From: Malachius bipustulatus
Lineage: Eukaryota > Arthropoda > Insecta > Coleoptera > Melyridae
Direction of reading: 5' to 3'
Assembly: GCA_910589415.1 (NCBI GenBank)
Contig: OU342638.1
Coordinates: 14,052,014 to 14,116,013 of the forward strand
DNA: 64,000 bases
The position numbers were made by a program, and so were the translations under genes. Below, piece after piece: positions 1 to 10,954 of the stretch; position 1 is the first letter of the stretch, and each line of letters starts with the position of its first letter. Under the pieces are notes generated by a model. That model made no database searches. It was not told where the DNA came from and was given only the letters and a program-made list of their open reading frames with translations.

Positions 1-1336
1 AAACATTTGCGAACGTTTGCTAACAATGATTTTTTGGTGAAAACGCACCTTTAGTTGTGAAGATCACTTCAACTCGGGGATCACTTCAGATAAGGGCGCG
101 CATATGCGCGCCTTCATGACCTAGTAAACTATAAAAAGTAATGAATACTAAGGATACTGATATTATATTTTCAATTGGCTAAGTTGTCTTTGAGAGTATT
201 ACGGAAAACTTTTACCTTTTGAGTAAGTTTTCAACATGTTTTCAATTTCATGTCACAATAATAAGTTGCAACAACTATTAGTTTGCAGAAGTCATTCAGT
301 TTGTTATAAACTTCTTATATTTTTGCTTAAGTTTTGAAGGTTGTGAGAAAATACCATTGTAATGAAACACTACTTCACCGGAAATAAAGATGTCGATGAA
401 AATCTGACTAAATCCGTATTTTTGATGATTTGTAATATTGTACCTTTTGTGAACGATAATTTTACTTTACTGTTTCGAAAGTCTCACTGGAATTCTGTCT
501 CTAATTATTGTTCACAAAAGAGTTAGTAGGTAAATTAGATAATTTATTTTTTTCTCATGAATTGTTTCTTGTGAATATCCAGGGTAGCTGGTAAGTATGG
601 AAACATGGCTTTGTTGTCAGAACGGTTTAACATTCGCTCTAAAAATAATAAGTGGTCAAATATCTGACAATCTTGCACATCTTTTGACACAAAAAACGAA
701 TTTTTTCCGCATTATTTTACGATACGGCCGCCATCTTGATTTTTGTTATGAAAAGATATTGTGATAAATCATTTGAGAGGTCTCTCCATTGTCTATACAC
801 AAATGATATTGTTTTTGAATGTATTGAAAAAAATATATAAAAAAATAATTATTAAAAAAAAAAACATTTAGAAATTTTTCTATAGGATATTGCAAAGATG
901 TTCAAGACGTGAATTTTGAATGATTCCTACATGATTTTTTTCTGCACAACAAGTTAAGTTAGTATGTGTTGTAGCGAATTTCCTAAATCGGATTATTTTA
1001 ATTATCTTTTACTATTAATTTTCCAATCATGTTTTAAATAACAAGATTAACTAGAATGAAAAACAAACCAAAAATATCATTTTTGAATTCAATTAATTAA
1101 TAATTCGGTTTTTCCAACCACTTCTTTGTATTAGATATTGTGGTTGATAGAAAGATTCTATCACTAATTCTACAGTCAAAGTACATACGCACTTTTAAGA
1201 TGAAATAATGTACCAAATAAAAAAAAACCTGATCAAAGTTCATATCCGCAACAAAAATGTGGCTCATTTTTATGCACCATTAAGATCTTTATGTGTGTTT
1301 GTCTATTATTGTTTCTGGAAATGTTTTCGTTGAACA
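1..1336. other. AT-rich sequence without a recognisable gene
   Basis: I see no reading frame of note, no RNA gene and no clear repeat boundary here. The stretch is AT-rich with many A and T runs. It precedes the first foldback element. Confidence 0.6.
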
Positions 1337-1794
1337 TACCGGGTGTTACAGTTTGTTTGTTCACTATTCCGGCAAACGGTAGAATTAACACGTAAAAATA
1401 ATTGTATTTTTTCTATAAAGTATTGCTCTAAAACGCTTTATTTTTGATATATAAGGTGTTAAAATTTAATTAAAAAAAATCTTCTTTTTAGGAATATCAG
1501 AAGAGAACTCAGAAGTAAAAAAAAGAAGTTTTTCCAAAATAATATTCGTTGAGGTGATGCTTACCGGGACGCCACTGATGTAGTTAATATTAATCTATTT
1601 AGAGCTAAATTATCCCCTTACTACAGCAAATTAATCTGTCGAATTTGAACAATATTGGGTGAAAATATTTCTAAGATATTCCGAAATAAATGATTTTTTA
1701 ATAAAAAGCAATAATTAATAGAGAAAAATACAATTATTTTTACGTTATCTACCGTTTTTCTAAGTTATGAACATACAAACTGGACCACCCTGTA
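1337..1794. repeat. Foldback (MITE-like) element
   Basis: The left arm begins near ACCGGGTGTTACAGTTTGT and the right arm ends ACAAACTGGACCACCCTGTA. The arms are imperfect reverse complements over roughly 100-150 bases, including the motif ACGGTAGA.TTAACACGTAAAAATAATTGTATTTTTTCT and its complement near 1725-1755. There is no coding capacity. A terminal TACAGGGTG-type end with a hairpin structure suggests a non-autonomous DNA transposon. The right end abuts the next foldback. Confidence 0.75.
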
Positions 1795-2774
1795 TCAGGG
1801 TGAGTAAAATTCGAGCTAAATCAGTGGGATGTGGGAAACTTGAAGAGATACCGACTCGGTTAAATTGCCGTGACAAAGCTGCTAAATTTTATGCTTAATA
1901 AGAATCTGAAAAAAAATTCAGGATATTTCCAGTCGTTGCTGAAATAACCTGAAAAAAACTGAACAATCGCAATTTCTATTTTAGCCATATCTTTATTATT
2001 TTTGGAAATAAATAATTAGGTATTTTTTGTACGTTCACATAAGTCGTCAAAAGCTCGACATTACAAAAATTTCCAAAGCCGACAAGATCTCAAAGTATTC
2101 ATAGCCAACTTTTGTTTTTCTTATGGCTGCGATATTGTTTGTTTATGTCATTCGGTATAAAAAAATCATGGAAACCCAAAATTAATAACATAAAAAAAAT
2201 GTATTTTCCTTTTTTTCGAAAAAATGACAACTTTTTATACCGAATATCACATGAATATTAAGAAACCATAATGGCAAGTAATATGATTCCATATTGACGT
2301 AATTGAAATTAAAATTGTTTTGTATTTTTCTTTTTTTGAAAAACGAAGAATGAAATTTTTAAAAATTTTTATTTTGAATGTTATTAATTTTTGGTTTCCA
2401 TGATTTTTACTCACATCGAACGACGTATAAAAACAATATTGCGGCCATTAAAAAACAAAAGTTGGCTATGAATACTCTGGATCTAGTCGGCTTTGAAAAT
2501 TTTTTAAGAGTCGAATTGATGGCACCTGACGACTTATGCTAACCTAAAAAAATAATTTAAATAATAAATAATTTCCAAAAATAAGAAAGATATGGCTAAA
2601 ATGAGAAATTTGGATTTTTCATTTTTTCAGGATATTTCAGCAACGACTGAAAGTATCGTGATTTTTTTTTACTCTTATTAAGCCTAAAATGGCGCAACTT
2701 AACCAATTTAACCGAGTCCGTACTCCTCTAGTTTCCGAGATCCCAATGAGTAGCTCGAATTTGACTTACCCTAT
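1793..2774. repeat. Foldback element, family with CAGGATATTTC arms
   Basis: The left end reads TATCAGGGTGAGTAAAATTC and the right end GAATTTGACTTACCCTATA, its degenerate complement. The inverted arms are about 450 bases each. Both carry the block CAGGATATTTC-AGC-AACG and the phrase TTAACC..TTTAACCGAGTC in opposite orientation. The same arm words recur at 5301-6200, so this is a repeated family. No ORF of note lies inside. The terminal CAGGGTGAGT resembles a fragment at 6952. Confidence 0.75.
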
Positions 2775-3238
2775 ATTTTGTATGTGTACGCTGATCCCGA
2801 ATTTGCGGACACAGTATAGAGAGTATTTGTATTGAATGCTCCAAAAGACTGTAATTTAAAACACAAATTGTTTCCTTGGCTTAAGAAACAATTTTTTACT
2901 TTTTTACAACTTTACATCCAATACCGGGATGTAAGGCTGTGTTTTTTTTCAATAAAATTTAAACAACTTTCACTGCTGACATAATTTCATACAACTGTTA
3001 CGATAGTGTTTGATTTTTTATTTTTTAAATTTTCGGTAAATGAATTGAAGGCATTCAAATTCTACGAGGCGTGTTTAGAAAATAACGGGAATATTTAAAT
3101 TTCGCGGGTTTGGAGAGTTCAATTGTTTCATTTTTTTTATTATGGTTGGTATACAGGCCCCTAAAGTGTGATAAAATTTTCAGCTGTATTCATTGTTTAC
3201 TTTATCTGTGGCAACCGCTAAGGTTAGACGTGTTTTTA

Positions 3239-4122
3239 TACAGGGTTATTCACGGTATACGCCACGGAAGTTTATGGCCGTGTCTCTGGATTTTAGGATC
3301 TTTTTATTTTTGGAGAGGATAGAGACCCGGCAGAGGTACGTTTTAAAATTATATTCATAATGTACAGGGTGTCCCAAAATCATGAAACATATCAAAGTTA
3401 TGTTTTTTTAAATGGAATGCTCCTATGTTATTGCATTTTTAGATTGTCTGAGAAGAGAAAATAAGATTGGCTTTTACAGTTGGTGTTTAAATTCAGACGT
3501 TTTTAAGTTATAAACAAGTGAAAATCGTCATTTTTCAAGTTCAAGGCCCTGTACAACGAAAACGGTTCACGATAGAGAAAAACGGCTTACATGTCCCTAT
3601 TTTAACTTTTTATGTACTATCCTATGGTATAGAAACATTTGTGCTTTCTTTGATTTTTTTATTTGGCGACGCGTGGAGAAATCTCAGAATTTTTCAAATT
3701 TTTTATCACCCTGTATAAACATTTCATCTACATCGTAGGATAGTACATGAAAAGTTAAAATAGGGACATGTAAGCCGTTTTTCTCTATCTTCAGCCGTTT
3801 TCGTTGTTCAGGGCCTTGAACTTGAAAAATGACGATTTTCACTTGTTCATAACTCAAAAACTTCTGAATTTAAGCACCAACTGTAAAAGCCAATCTTATT
3901 TTCTCTTCTCAGACAATCTAAAAATGCAATAACATAGGAGCATTCCATTTAAAAAAAACATAACTTTGATATGTTTCATGCTTTTGGGACACCCTGTACA
4001 TTATGAATATAATTTTAAAACGTACCTCTGCCGGATACCTATCCACTCCAAAAATAAAAAGATCCTTAAATCCAGAGACACGGCCATAAACTTCCGTGGC
4101 GTATACCGTAAATAACCCTGTA
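3239..4122. repeat. Outer foldback element inserted in the mariner
   Basis: The left end is TACAGGGTTATTCACGGTAT and the right end ATACCGTAAATAACCCTGTA. Inverted arms of about 120 bases (including CGTATACGCCACGGAAGTTTATGGCCGTGTCTCTGG and its complement) enclose a second, different foldback at 3363-3999. It lies between the mariner left TIR and the first transposase-like residues, so it inserted into the mariner. Confidence 0.85.
3363..3999. repeat. Inner foldback element, TACAGGGTGTCCCAAAA family
   Basis: The left end is TACAGGGTGTCCCAAAATCA and the right end TGCTTTTGGGACACCCTGTA. The arms are nearly perfect complements of about 300 bases that meet near 3715. The 66-codon frame at 3518-3718 is an artefact of the arm. 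Its position at the centre of the outer foldback suggests a second-round insertion or a composite element. Confidence 0.85.
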
Positions 4123-4140
4123 TAATCTCGACGATTTTAG

Positions 4141-4731
4141 TTTATTAGAAGAAAAATGCATCAAAGAATTTGTATCAAATTTTGCGTAAAAAATGATATA
4201 AAGTATAACACAAGGGCGTGAAATGTTAACAAAGCCCTATGGTAGAATTTGAAAAAAGTGAAAAAATGATTATGAACGATTGTCTAATCACAATCAGAGA
4301 AGTTGCTGAGGATGTTTGCATATCGACAGGCTCATGGCCATGAATTTTTTTCAAATGTTTTGTGTGAAAATTTATTTTTTGAAAAACAATTCATGGCTTT
4401 TGCACCACGATAATGCACCTATTCACACTTCATTGCTTGTTCGTGAAGTTTTGGTCAAAAACATTATTTTAACGATGTCCCATCCTCTATATTCGCCAGA
4501 CATGGCTCCGCTGTGACTTTTTCCTATTTCCAAAAATAAATACCACCTTAAAGGGCCGTCGTTTTACAGGCATGGATGACATTAAAAGCGTATAGCTGAA
4601 AGAATTAAAGGCTGTCTCAAAGATCGAGTTTGAGAAGTGTTTCGAGGATTGGAAGAATCGCTGGCACAAGTGCATAATATCTAATGGGAACTACTTGAAG
4701 GCGACAACATTATTGTAGACGAATAAATAAA
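4141..4731 (+). pseudogene. mariner transposase remnant
   Basis: Mariner transposases cut and paste their element through a DD34D catalytic triad. The readable pieces are: an N-terminal helix-turn-helix segment around 4265-4335 (TIREVAEDVCISTG), a block at 4384-4515 with WLLHHDNAPIHTSLLVREVL that carries the second catalytic Asp, and YSPDMAPL at the region of the third Asp. The tail then resumes in another frame with homology to EFEKCFEDWKNRWHKCI and ends near GDNIIVDE, close to the family's usual C-terminus. Most of the section between the DNA-binding domain and the second Asp is deleted, and stops and frameshifts interrupt the rest. It cannot encode an active enzyme. Confidence 0.85.
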
Positions 4732-4775
4732 ATATTTTTTTCAAAATTCCTGTTTTTATTTGTACACACCTCGTA

Positions 4776-5300
4776 TATATTCCTCGATAGTCCAATTAAA
4801 ATTTGTCAATGTGGAATCATTATTTAACCTTGTTGTAACCTAATACTGGACACATCGAGGTAATGGTAAGAACTTATTCTGGCTATAAATCCACACCCTG
4901 TGTTTCTTCCTAGAGAAGTGTATCTAGTGCAGAATTCTTACTTTTTCATACAAAATTGATGTTGCAAAATCTTAAGAAAACCATGCTGCAGAAAAAGTCA
5001 TTTTAAAATTGTTAATCCATAGTGAATGCTGTAGTACTATACATATCCGCCAATTCGCGATCACCTGTATACGTACACTCCTAATTAATAGGTTTCAAAT
5101 GACTAGGTATGTAAATCAATTTCTCGTAATTTACACAACAACTCTACCGGGAAAGATGTGGATTACCTTCAATGATTACCAATCTGACTAGTATTTTCTC
5201 ATTAGATATTTGGAGTGATGTTCTAACAAAGTCATTTTATTCGGCTCAGATTCTTTATTATTGTTACTTTTTTTTCTTTTATTTTTTATCTTATACATGT
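4776..5300. other. Gap with no supported gene
   Basis: The 60-codon frame at 5009-5191 has no recognisable motif and I do not support it as a gene. The rest is AT-rich unique-looking sequence between the mariner and the next foldback. Confidence 0.5.
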
Positions 5301-6200
5301 ATACAGGGTGTCTGTTATTCCAGAGCTCATCATTAGTGTATCTCCTAAACGCTAAGAGATACAGGATCGGTTAAATTAGAGAAAAATTCGTCAAAACATG
5401 CAAGATATCTGTGACCGTTCCTGAAATATCCTGAAAAATCGTGATTTCTAATTTTAAACATTATCTTTTTCATTAGTGAAGATTAATAAATAATTTTTTG
5501 TAGGCTTACATAAGCCAATAGGAACTATGCATCTGACCTTTCAAAAATTTTCAAAGTCAACTAGATCTCAGCCAACTTTTTTTTTTCTTATGACTGCCGT
5601 ATTGTATATCCATTTCTTGTGTTAAAAGAATTAAGGAAACTAATTAAAAAATTAAGGAAAAAAAAAAACTATCATAAAAATTTTCTTCTTCTTTTTTTCG
5701 AAAGAAAAATTACCTTTCTTCAACCGAATGTCATAAATAACTATCAGTCAAGCAATATCATCTAATATTGCGACATCACACGACGTCATCCGATGATAAA
5801 ACTTTTTTTTCGAAAAAAGAAGAATAAAATTTTGAAGAAATTTTTCTTTGAATGTGATTTTTGGTTTACTTGATTCTTTTAATACAGAATGACATGAAAA
5901 TGCAATTTAGCGGCCATATGGCTACGAAAACTCTGGAATCTAGTCGGCTTTGAAAGTTTTTGAGACGTCAAATGGATAGCTCTTGACGACTTACATACGC
6001 TAACAAAAAATTATTTATTAATCTCTAGTTTTCAGTTTTTTCAGGATATTTCAGGAACGGTCACTTATTGTCTTGTATATCTTCACGGATTCTAGATGAT
6101 CACATCATAGGGTACCTTTTCTTTAATTTAACAGACCCTGTGTATATTTAAGCCTTTACGAGATACCCATAGTGATCTCTGAAATAAGGGACAGCATGTA
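5301..6200. repeat. Foldback element, CAGGATATTTC family, second copy
   Basis: The left end reads ATACAGGGTGTCTGTTATTC and the right end TAAGGGACAGCATGTA. The arms share GACCGTTCCTGAAATATCCTG and its complement CAGGATATTTCAGGAACGGTC (near 5415 and 6045). Interior words (TAGTCGGCTTTGAAA, ATTTATTAATCT) also occur in the 1793-2774 copy, making them members of one family. There is no coding potential. Confidence 0.8.
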
Positions 6201-6670
6201 TATTGTTACAACGTGTTCTCAATCACTTTGAGAAATACTCTAAATTTGATATATCTTCTCACTCTTCTCCCGGAAAATCTTATTGTTTTCTGTGTAAGAG
6301 TGTCTACTTCGGTATAATACTGAAAAAATCTTCTCTTTTCTACATCTTCTCTATACTTTCTTAATTCTTGTACCATGTGACTGGTGTTTTCACACATAGT
6401 TCAGTCGAGAAAATGTTTCAACTTTTATTTCAGGCGTGATTAGACCCCTTCCATTTAGAAGCTTAGTTTCCTCAAATTTCAAATTCCCAATCCGTTTTTG
6501 TTTATACACTTACCTCTGGAAGTAGTTAATTGGTAGTGTCAACTTACAGATTAGGTGCTAAATCTCCTCCTAGGGCTCCTAAACATGAATTTATAGACTT
6601 TTCCCTGTATAAATTCTATAATAGTAGTATATTGATAGTTTTATCGATAGTAAACCAAATTATTTACGCA

Positions 6671-6951
6671 TACTTAGATTTAGATTAGATTCACCGGGAG
6701 TGGGCCATTGCGACACCTCCACTGCGACCGAAGATCTATTGTGGCTCACATTTAATCGTGCAACATTACCCTAATCAGGTCAACTTCTTTCAGGAAGCTG
6801 ACCATCTTGACTATGGTTAATGTATCCATGTCCTCCGGTGTGAGAAAGTCTCTCCCTTTACTGGTTGTTCATCTCAAAGCTCAGAAGGAATTCGGCGATC
6901 TTCGCTAAACCCATCCTGTGCAGATGATGATTCAGCTTGCAGTACTTAGTT
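6671..6951 (-). pseudogene. 3' fragment of an R1-like non-LTR retrotransposon
   Basis: Read on the minus strand, a short frame gives LNHHLHRMGLAKIAEF, the pattern that precedes the C-terminal zinc-binding region of R1-group ORF2 proteins. After a break comes VKMVSFLKEVDLIRVML followed by a stop. This last block resembles ILKFLKETDLERVLH in the better-preserved copies at 18666-19875 and 36372-37437. The 3' untranslated words ACAATAGATCTT and TCGCAGT are also shared with them. The fragment ends in a degenerate TAAATC-type tail. It is 5' truncated and internally deleted. Confidence 0.7.
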
Positions 6952-7331
6952 TACAGGGTGAGTCAGTTTTTTGTAGCAGAGGACTTGACTAGTTTATAAA
7001 AGATCTGTTTTGAAGACTAAAAGTTCCCATAAACATATATGCGGAAAAGCTTAGAAAAAAGTTATAGGGTGTTGAAATTTTTTTTTTCAGTTTTCGCCGC
7101 ATAACTTGGGCATTTCTCAATATTTTAATTTTATACCAAGAGGTTATTTATTATAATTCAGAGCAAACAAAACGAGGAAAAATGATCCTTAAACAGTACC
7201 TACCATTATTCATTTTCATAAAATAATTAGTTTAAAGCATTGTGTTTATATTATTTGTTAAATAAATATTTACAAATTGTCTCATCATCAAGAATTACCT
7301 TACCTCCCTCTGATTTATATTATGTGCTTAC
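6952..7331. repeat. Half of a foldback element plus AT-rich sequence
   Basis: TACAGGGTGAGTCAGTTTTT at 6952 has the family-type terminus, but I could not find the opposite arm before LINE A begins. This is probably a truncated or single-arm remnant. Confidence 0.4.
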
Positions 7332-7344
7332 AACAAGAATTCTA
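7332..7344. repeat. Left target-site duplication of LINE A
   Basis: AACAAGAATTCTA here is repeated exactly at 13005-13017, on the other side of the element. A 13-base duplication is typical of target-primed reverse transcription. Confidence 0.85.
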
Positions 7345-7533
7345 GATTCGCGTTTTGACTGTTGTAGAGTCAACACGAGCTTAAAATTGGTGTAGCGAAA
7401 ATCAATTCCAGAGCGACAAATCGCAGTTAAAATTTTGGTGGTTTACTAACACTTCCCATTGTTTCCATTAACCTTCCCTCAACACTACATCGGTAAGTAA
7501 ATAAAATTCTTATTAACTCTAGTTGAACTAGAT

Positions 7534-8838
7534 TTGCCAAAAATGAATGAGGCAAGGGATATTGTTAGAGACCCAGACAAGAAAAAACCCATAATCAAAT
7601 ATCAGAATAATAGCTTATCTCCCTTCGAAGTTTTTATAGAAACAAAAAAGAGAGATAATTCAAGAAATATTGGAAATTATAGCCATCTCTCGATAGCCAG
7701 AGACCTTCATAAATTAAAGATTAATGACATTCTAAAAATTGAATCCAAGGGCACTAATAGAATTGGTATTAAATTCAACAATTATAGTGCAGCTAACATA
7801 TTTGTGGAAAACCAACACCTTCAAAAACAGGGCTATGAATTGTACATACCTTATAATAGAGTTACCTGCAAAGGAGTAGCAACAAGAATAGACACTGACA
7901 TAGACATAGAAGAAATCAAACAAAATACTCAATCTAACCTGAAAATATTAGAAATAAAGAGACTAAACAGACGGACAGAGAACATTGGGGAGGATGGGAG
8001 AAAGACCCCAGTCTATATCCCATCTTCCACAATACTAATAACATTTGAAGGTACGATCCTACCGCGATATATAAGCATCTACAATCTACCAATCCGTATC
8101 AATCCATACATATCCCCAGTAACTCAATGCTTCTCGTGCCTCCTTTACGGACACACAAAAACCAATTGTAGAAGCAAAAAGAAATGCTTTCATTGCGCTT
8201 CAACGCATGAAGACACAGAACAGTGCACTGTAATAAAATGCCACTTTTGTAAAAGTGACAAACACAAGACCACAAGTAAAAGCTGTCCTGAATTTAAACG
8301 ACAAAAGGAAATTAAGAAAACCATGGCATATGAGAACCTTTCCTACTTTGAAGCATCACAAAAAATCCCCAAAACTTATCTGCCAACCCCAGCATTCAGA
8401 CTCCACCCAGCAGACTTTCCGTCATTATCTCCCCCACTTACAAAGACCCCCGCCATACAAATTAGCCCCAACTATTCAATGATCAGGAGCAAAAGATCCA
8501 GACTAGTCATATCCCCACCAGCTGAAAAACAATCAAATTATCCAAACTACGACAAAGCAACTCACCTATCAATTCTTAACCACCCTAACGGACGAGACAC
8601 GAACAAATCAAAAACCCCAAGCTCAATACAAAAACCACAACCTGAGTCAGACACTCAGTCAACACAAAAGTCACAGAATGACACACTACAAAAAAGCACA
8701 AATATAGAAAACAAAAACACCCACGAAATGGACTTCAGCTTCCTTAATAGCCCCATAGCCCAAGAAAACCCATTACCTGAATTAGAATTTGACTCTCAGC
8801 TACAAAACAAATCTGACTCGGAACAAAGCTCATACTAA
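7534..8838 (+). CDS. LINE A ORF1, Gag-like nucleic-acid-binding protein
   Basis: This 434-residue protein would bind element RNA and form the ribonucleoprotein. The first half contains the conserved block YNRVTCKGVATRIDTDI (about 107-123), typical of insect non-LTR Gag proteins. Three zinc knuckles follow: C199-C202-H207-C212, C218-C221-H225-C231 and C236-C239-H244-C251. The C-terminal third is rich in Pro, Ser, Gln and Lys and probably disordered. The start at 7534 is the first ATG after the 5' UTR, and another Met lies three codons on. The stop TAA shares a base with the ORF2 ATG, consistent with translational coupling. The frame is uninterrupted, unlike ORF2. Confidence 0.9.
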   Translation: MPKMNEARDIVRDPDKKKPIIKYQNNSLSPFEVFIETKKRDNSRNIGNYSHLSIARDLHKLKINDILKIESKGTNRIGIKFNNYSAANIFVENQHLQKQGYELYIPYNRVTCKGVATRIDTDIDIEEIKQNTQSNLKILEIKRLNRRTENIGEDGRKTPVYIPSSTILITFEGTILPRYISIYNLPIRINPYISPVTQCFSCLLYGHTKTNCRSKKKCFHCASTHEDTEQCTVIKCHFCKSDKHKTTSKSCPEFKRQKEIKKTMAYENLSYFEASQKIPKTYLPTPAFRLHPADFPSLSPPLTKTPAIQISPNYSMIRSKRSRLVISPPAEKQSNYPNYDKATHLSILNHPNGRDTNKSKTPSSIQKPQPESDTQSTQKSQNDTLQKSTNIENKNTHEMDFSFLNSPIAQENPLPELEFDSQLQNKSDSEQSSY

Positions 8839-9690
8839 TGGGTCTAAAGATAGTACAATGGAACATACGCAGTATAAATTCAAATAGGCATAATTTAATC
8901 TCACTAATTAGGGAATACAACCCAGATGTGGTTATTCTAAACGAAACATGGCTAAAACCCAACTATTCCTTTCAAATACATAATTATGAGATAGTGAGGC
9001 GTGATAGAGATGATGGATACGGCGGTACGGCATTTCTAATCAAAAATTGTATCAAATTCAATACAGTAAACTCCTACCTTATACCATCAAACAAACAAAT
9101 TCAAACTGTAGCTATAAAAATCCATAAACTCAACATCATAGGGTCATACTGCCCCCCACAAGAGAAAATCCCAAATGGATATTTTGAATCAATCTTTGAA
9201 AAAATACAAGGTGATATAATCATAATGGGAGATTTGAATGCCCATCACAGCACCTGGGGTAGTCCGAAAGACAATGCCAATGGGAAAGTCATAGCGGGGA
9301 TGATGTCAGAAAACAATTTGGTGGTGTTGAACGAAAATCGATCAACATTATTCCAAAACCCGAATAACAATATCAGTCCATTAGATCTGTCAATAATATC
9401 CGCAAATTTAGCACCAAAAACAAACTGGCAAATAATAGAAGACTGTGGTTTCAGTAACCATTACCCGACTATGCTGACCATAAACCATCCTAATAAACAG
9501 ACCGACTTAACTAAAAGCTACAACAAAAGAATATTCAAAAAAGCAAACTGGAGGGAATTCAATCAGGAAATAAATTCCGAAATCTCCCACCTAACTTCTA
9601 GTTTAAACTTTGACTCATTTACCTCAATCATTCACAATGCCGCAGAAAATCACATCCCGAGATTCAAAAATCATAAAAACGTATCACACG
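8838..9690 (+). pseudogene. LINE A ORF2, apurinic-type endonuclease part
   Basis: This is the N-terminal endonuclease that would nick the target to prime reverse transcription. Motifs in order: QWNIRS (7-12), NETWL (35-39), GYGGTAFLI (60-68), a YCPP motif (104-107), GDLNAHHSTWG (131-141), PLDLS (181-185) and FSNHYP (205-210). The usual family motif at the last position is SDH. Here the Asp is Asn, which would be expected to harm catalysis. A one-base frameshift just before 9692 moves the rest of ORF2 to another frame: the expected PWWDESC segment follows in the new frame, while the open frame runs on to 9758 out of register. The start codon is fixed by the TAATG overlap with ORF1. Confidence 0.88.
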
Positions 9691-9691
9691 A

Positions 9692-10954
9692 TGCAATAGT
9701 GCTCCGTGGTGGGACGAATCTTGCCAGGCAGCAATTAACGAAAGAAAAATTCACCTAAACAACTTCCATAACAACTCATCATTAGAAAATTACCTTTGCG
9801 CAAAAAAACACATAGCCCAAACTAGAAAACTCCTTAAAAAAATTAAAAAACAAAAATTCCTAGAATTTTGCAGCACCCTTAATCGTGAATCTAACATATC
9901 AAAAGTCTGGAAATCAGTTAAAAAATTCTCCAATACAAGTAAAATGTCCTATTCCAACAAGTTACCTGATGAATTAACAACCAAGGAAATATTAAATAAA
10001 ATATGTAGCTGCAACATAAATCCACGTTTCTCAATAATTACATCCGTCGAAGAAATCCCACCAATACAAATAAATGAAATAAACATATGTCTTAGGAGGA
10101 AAAAAAACTCTGCTCCGGGACTCGACGAAACGTCATATTCTATGATAAAAAATTTACCCTCAAATGCCATTGAATTTCTTTGCAAATTCTACAACGAATG
10201 TCTAAGAACTCAAACAATCCCCGAACAATGGAGGAACTACCTAGTAATAGCTTTGCTCAAACCAAACAAACAGCCCCAAAATCCTGACCATTATAGGCCA
10301 ATTGTATTAGCTCCATGCATGTTGAAAATATTAGAACATATAATCAAGAACAGGATAGAATGGCACATCGAAAACGCCGGTATACTCAATAAACACCAAA
10401 CGGGATTTCGAAAAGGTATCGGTATCAACGAAAACGTAGCATTCCTAACCTCCTCAATTCAACTTGCTCTCTCCAAAAACCAAACTGTCCTAGCATGTTT
10501 CTTGGACATCAAATCGGCATATGACAATGTTAATATTTCTATCTTACATGAATATCTTACCAATATCAAAGTTCCAGTGAAGTATGCCAATATCATCTAC
10601 AACATTCTATCTAACAGAAACATATTTGCGAAAGACAAAAACAATGACATCCATGGCCCACAATCCGCTAACAAAGGGATAGCTCAAGGCTCGCCTTTAA
10701 GCCCCCTCTTATTCAACATATATCTCCACACAGCATTCAAAGTAATTCCAAAAGAAGTAAAAATGTTGTCGTATGCTGACGACATTGTTCTAATCACTCA
10801 GGGATCCAACATTAACACCATGACAACGTCAATAAATAAAGCACTAGAATCACTATTAAGGTGGTTCAACAAACATGAACTTAGTATATCCCCTGAAAAA
10901 TCTGAGTATGTATGGTTTAGAAAAAGAAAGTCAAAAAGTATAATACCCCTATAA
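9692..10954 (+). pseudogene. LINE A ORF2, reverse transcriptase part
   Basis: After the first frameshift the product resumes with PWWDESC, the linker that follows the endonuclease in this group, then a basic region. The largest open stretch with a Met start is 9944-10954. Within its 336 residues are: YRPIVLAPCMLKILEHII (117-134), GFRKG (154-158), motif A FLDIKSAYD (186-194), motif B GIAQGSPLSPLLFNIYL (245-261) and the catalytic YADD (277-280). The core palm motifs are intact. A second frameshift near 10940 cuts off the thumb, which continues from 10942 in a different frame. The enzyme would copy element RNA at the target nick. Confidence 0.9.

Larger units (their letters stand above)
3065..4773 (+). 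mobile_element. mariner-family DNA transposon with nested foldbacks
   Basis: The left TIR begins CGAGGCGTGTTTAGAAAATA at 3065 and the right end is TGTACACACCTCG at 4773. Read in reverse the right end gives CGAGGTGTGTACAAATAAAAA, so the termini match over about 30 imperfect bases. The dinucleotide TA flanks both ends (3063-3064 and 4774-4775), as expected for mariner. The interior is a decayed transposase gene whose front part is split from the left TIR by a foldback at 3239-4122. Without that insertion the element would be about 825 bases, so the transposase gene also carries internal deletions. Confidence 0.85.

Noticed and set aside
3110..3718. 70- and 66-codon plus-strand frames
   Set aside because: They fall in the mariner 5' end and foldback arms; hydrophobic, motif-free, and broken by the palindrome.
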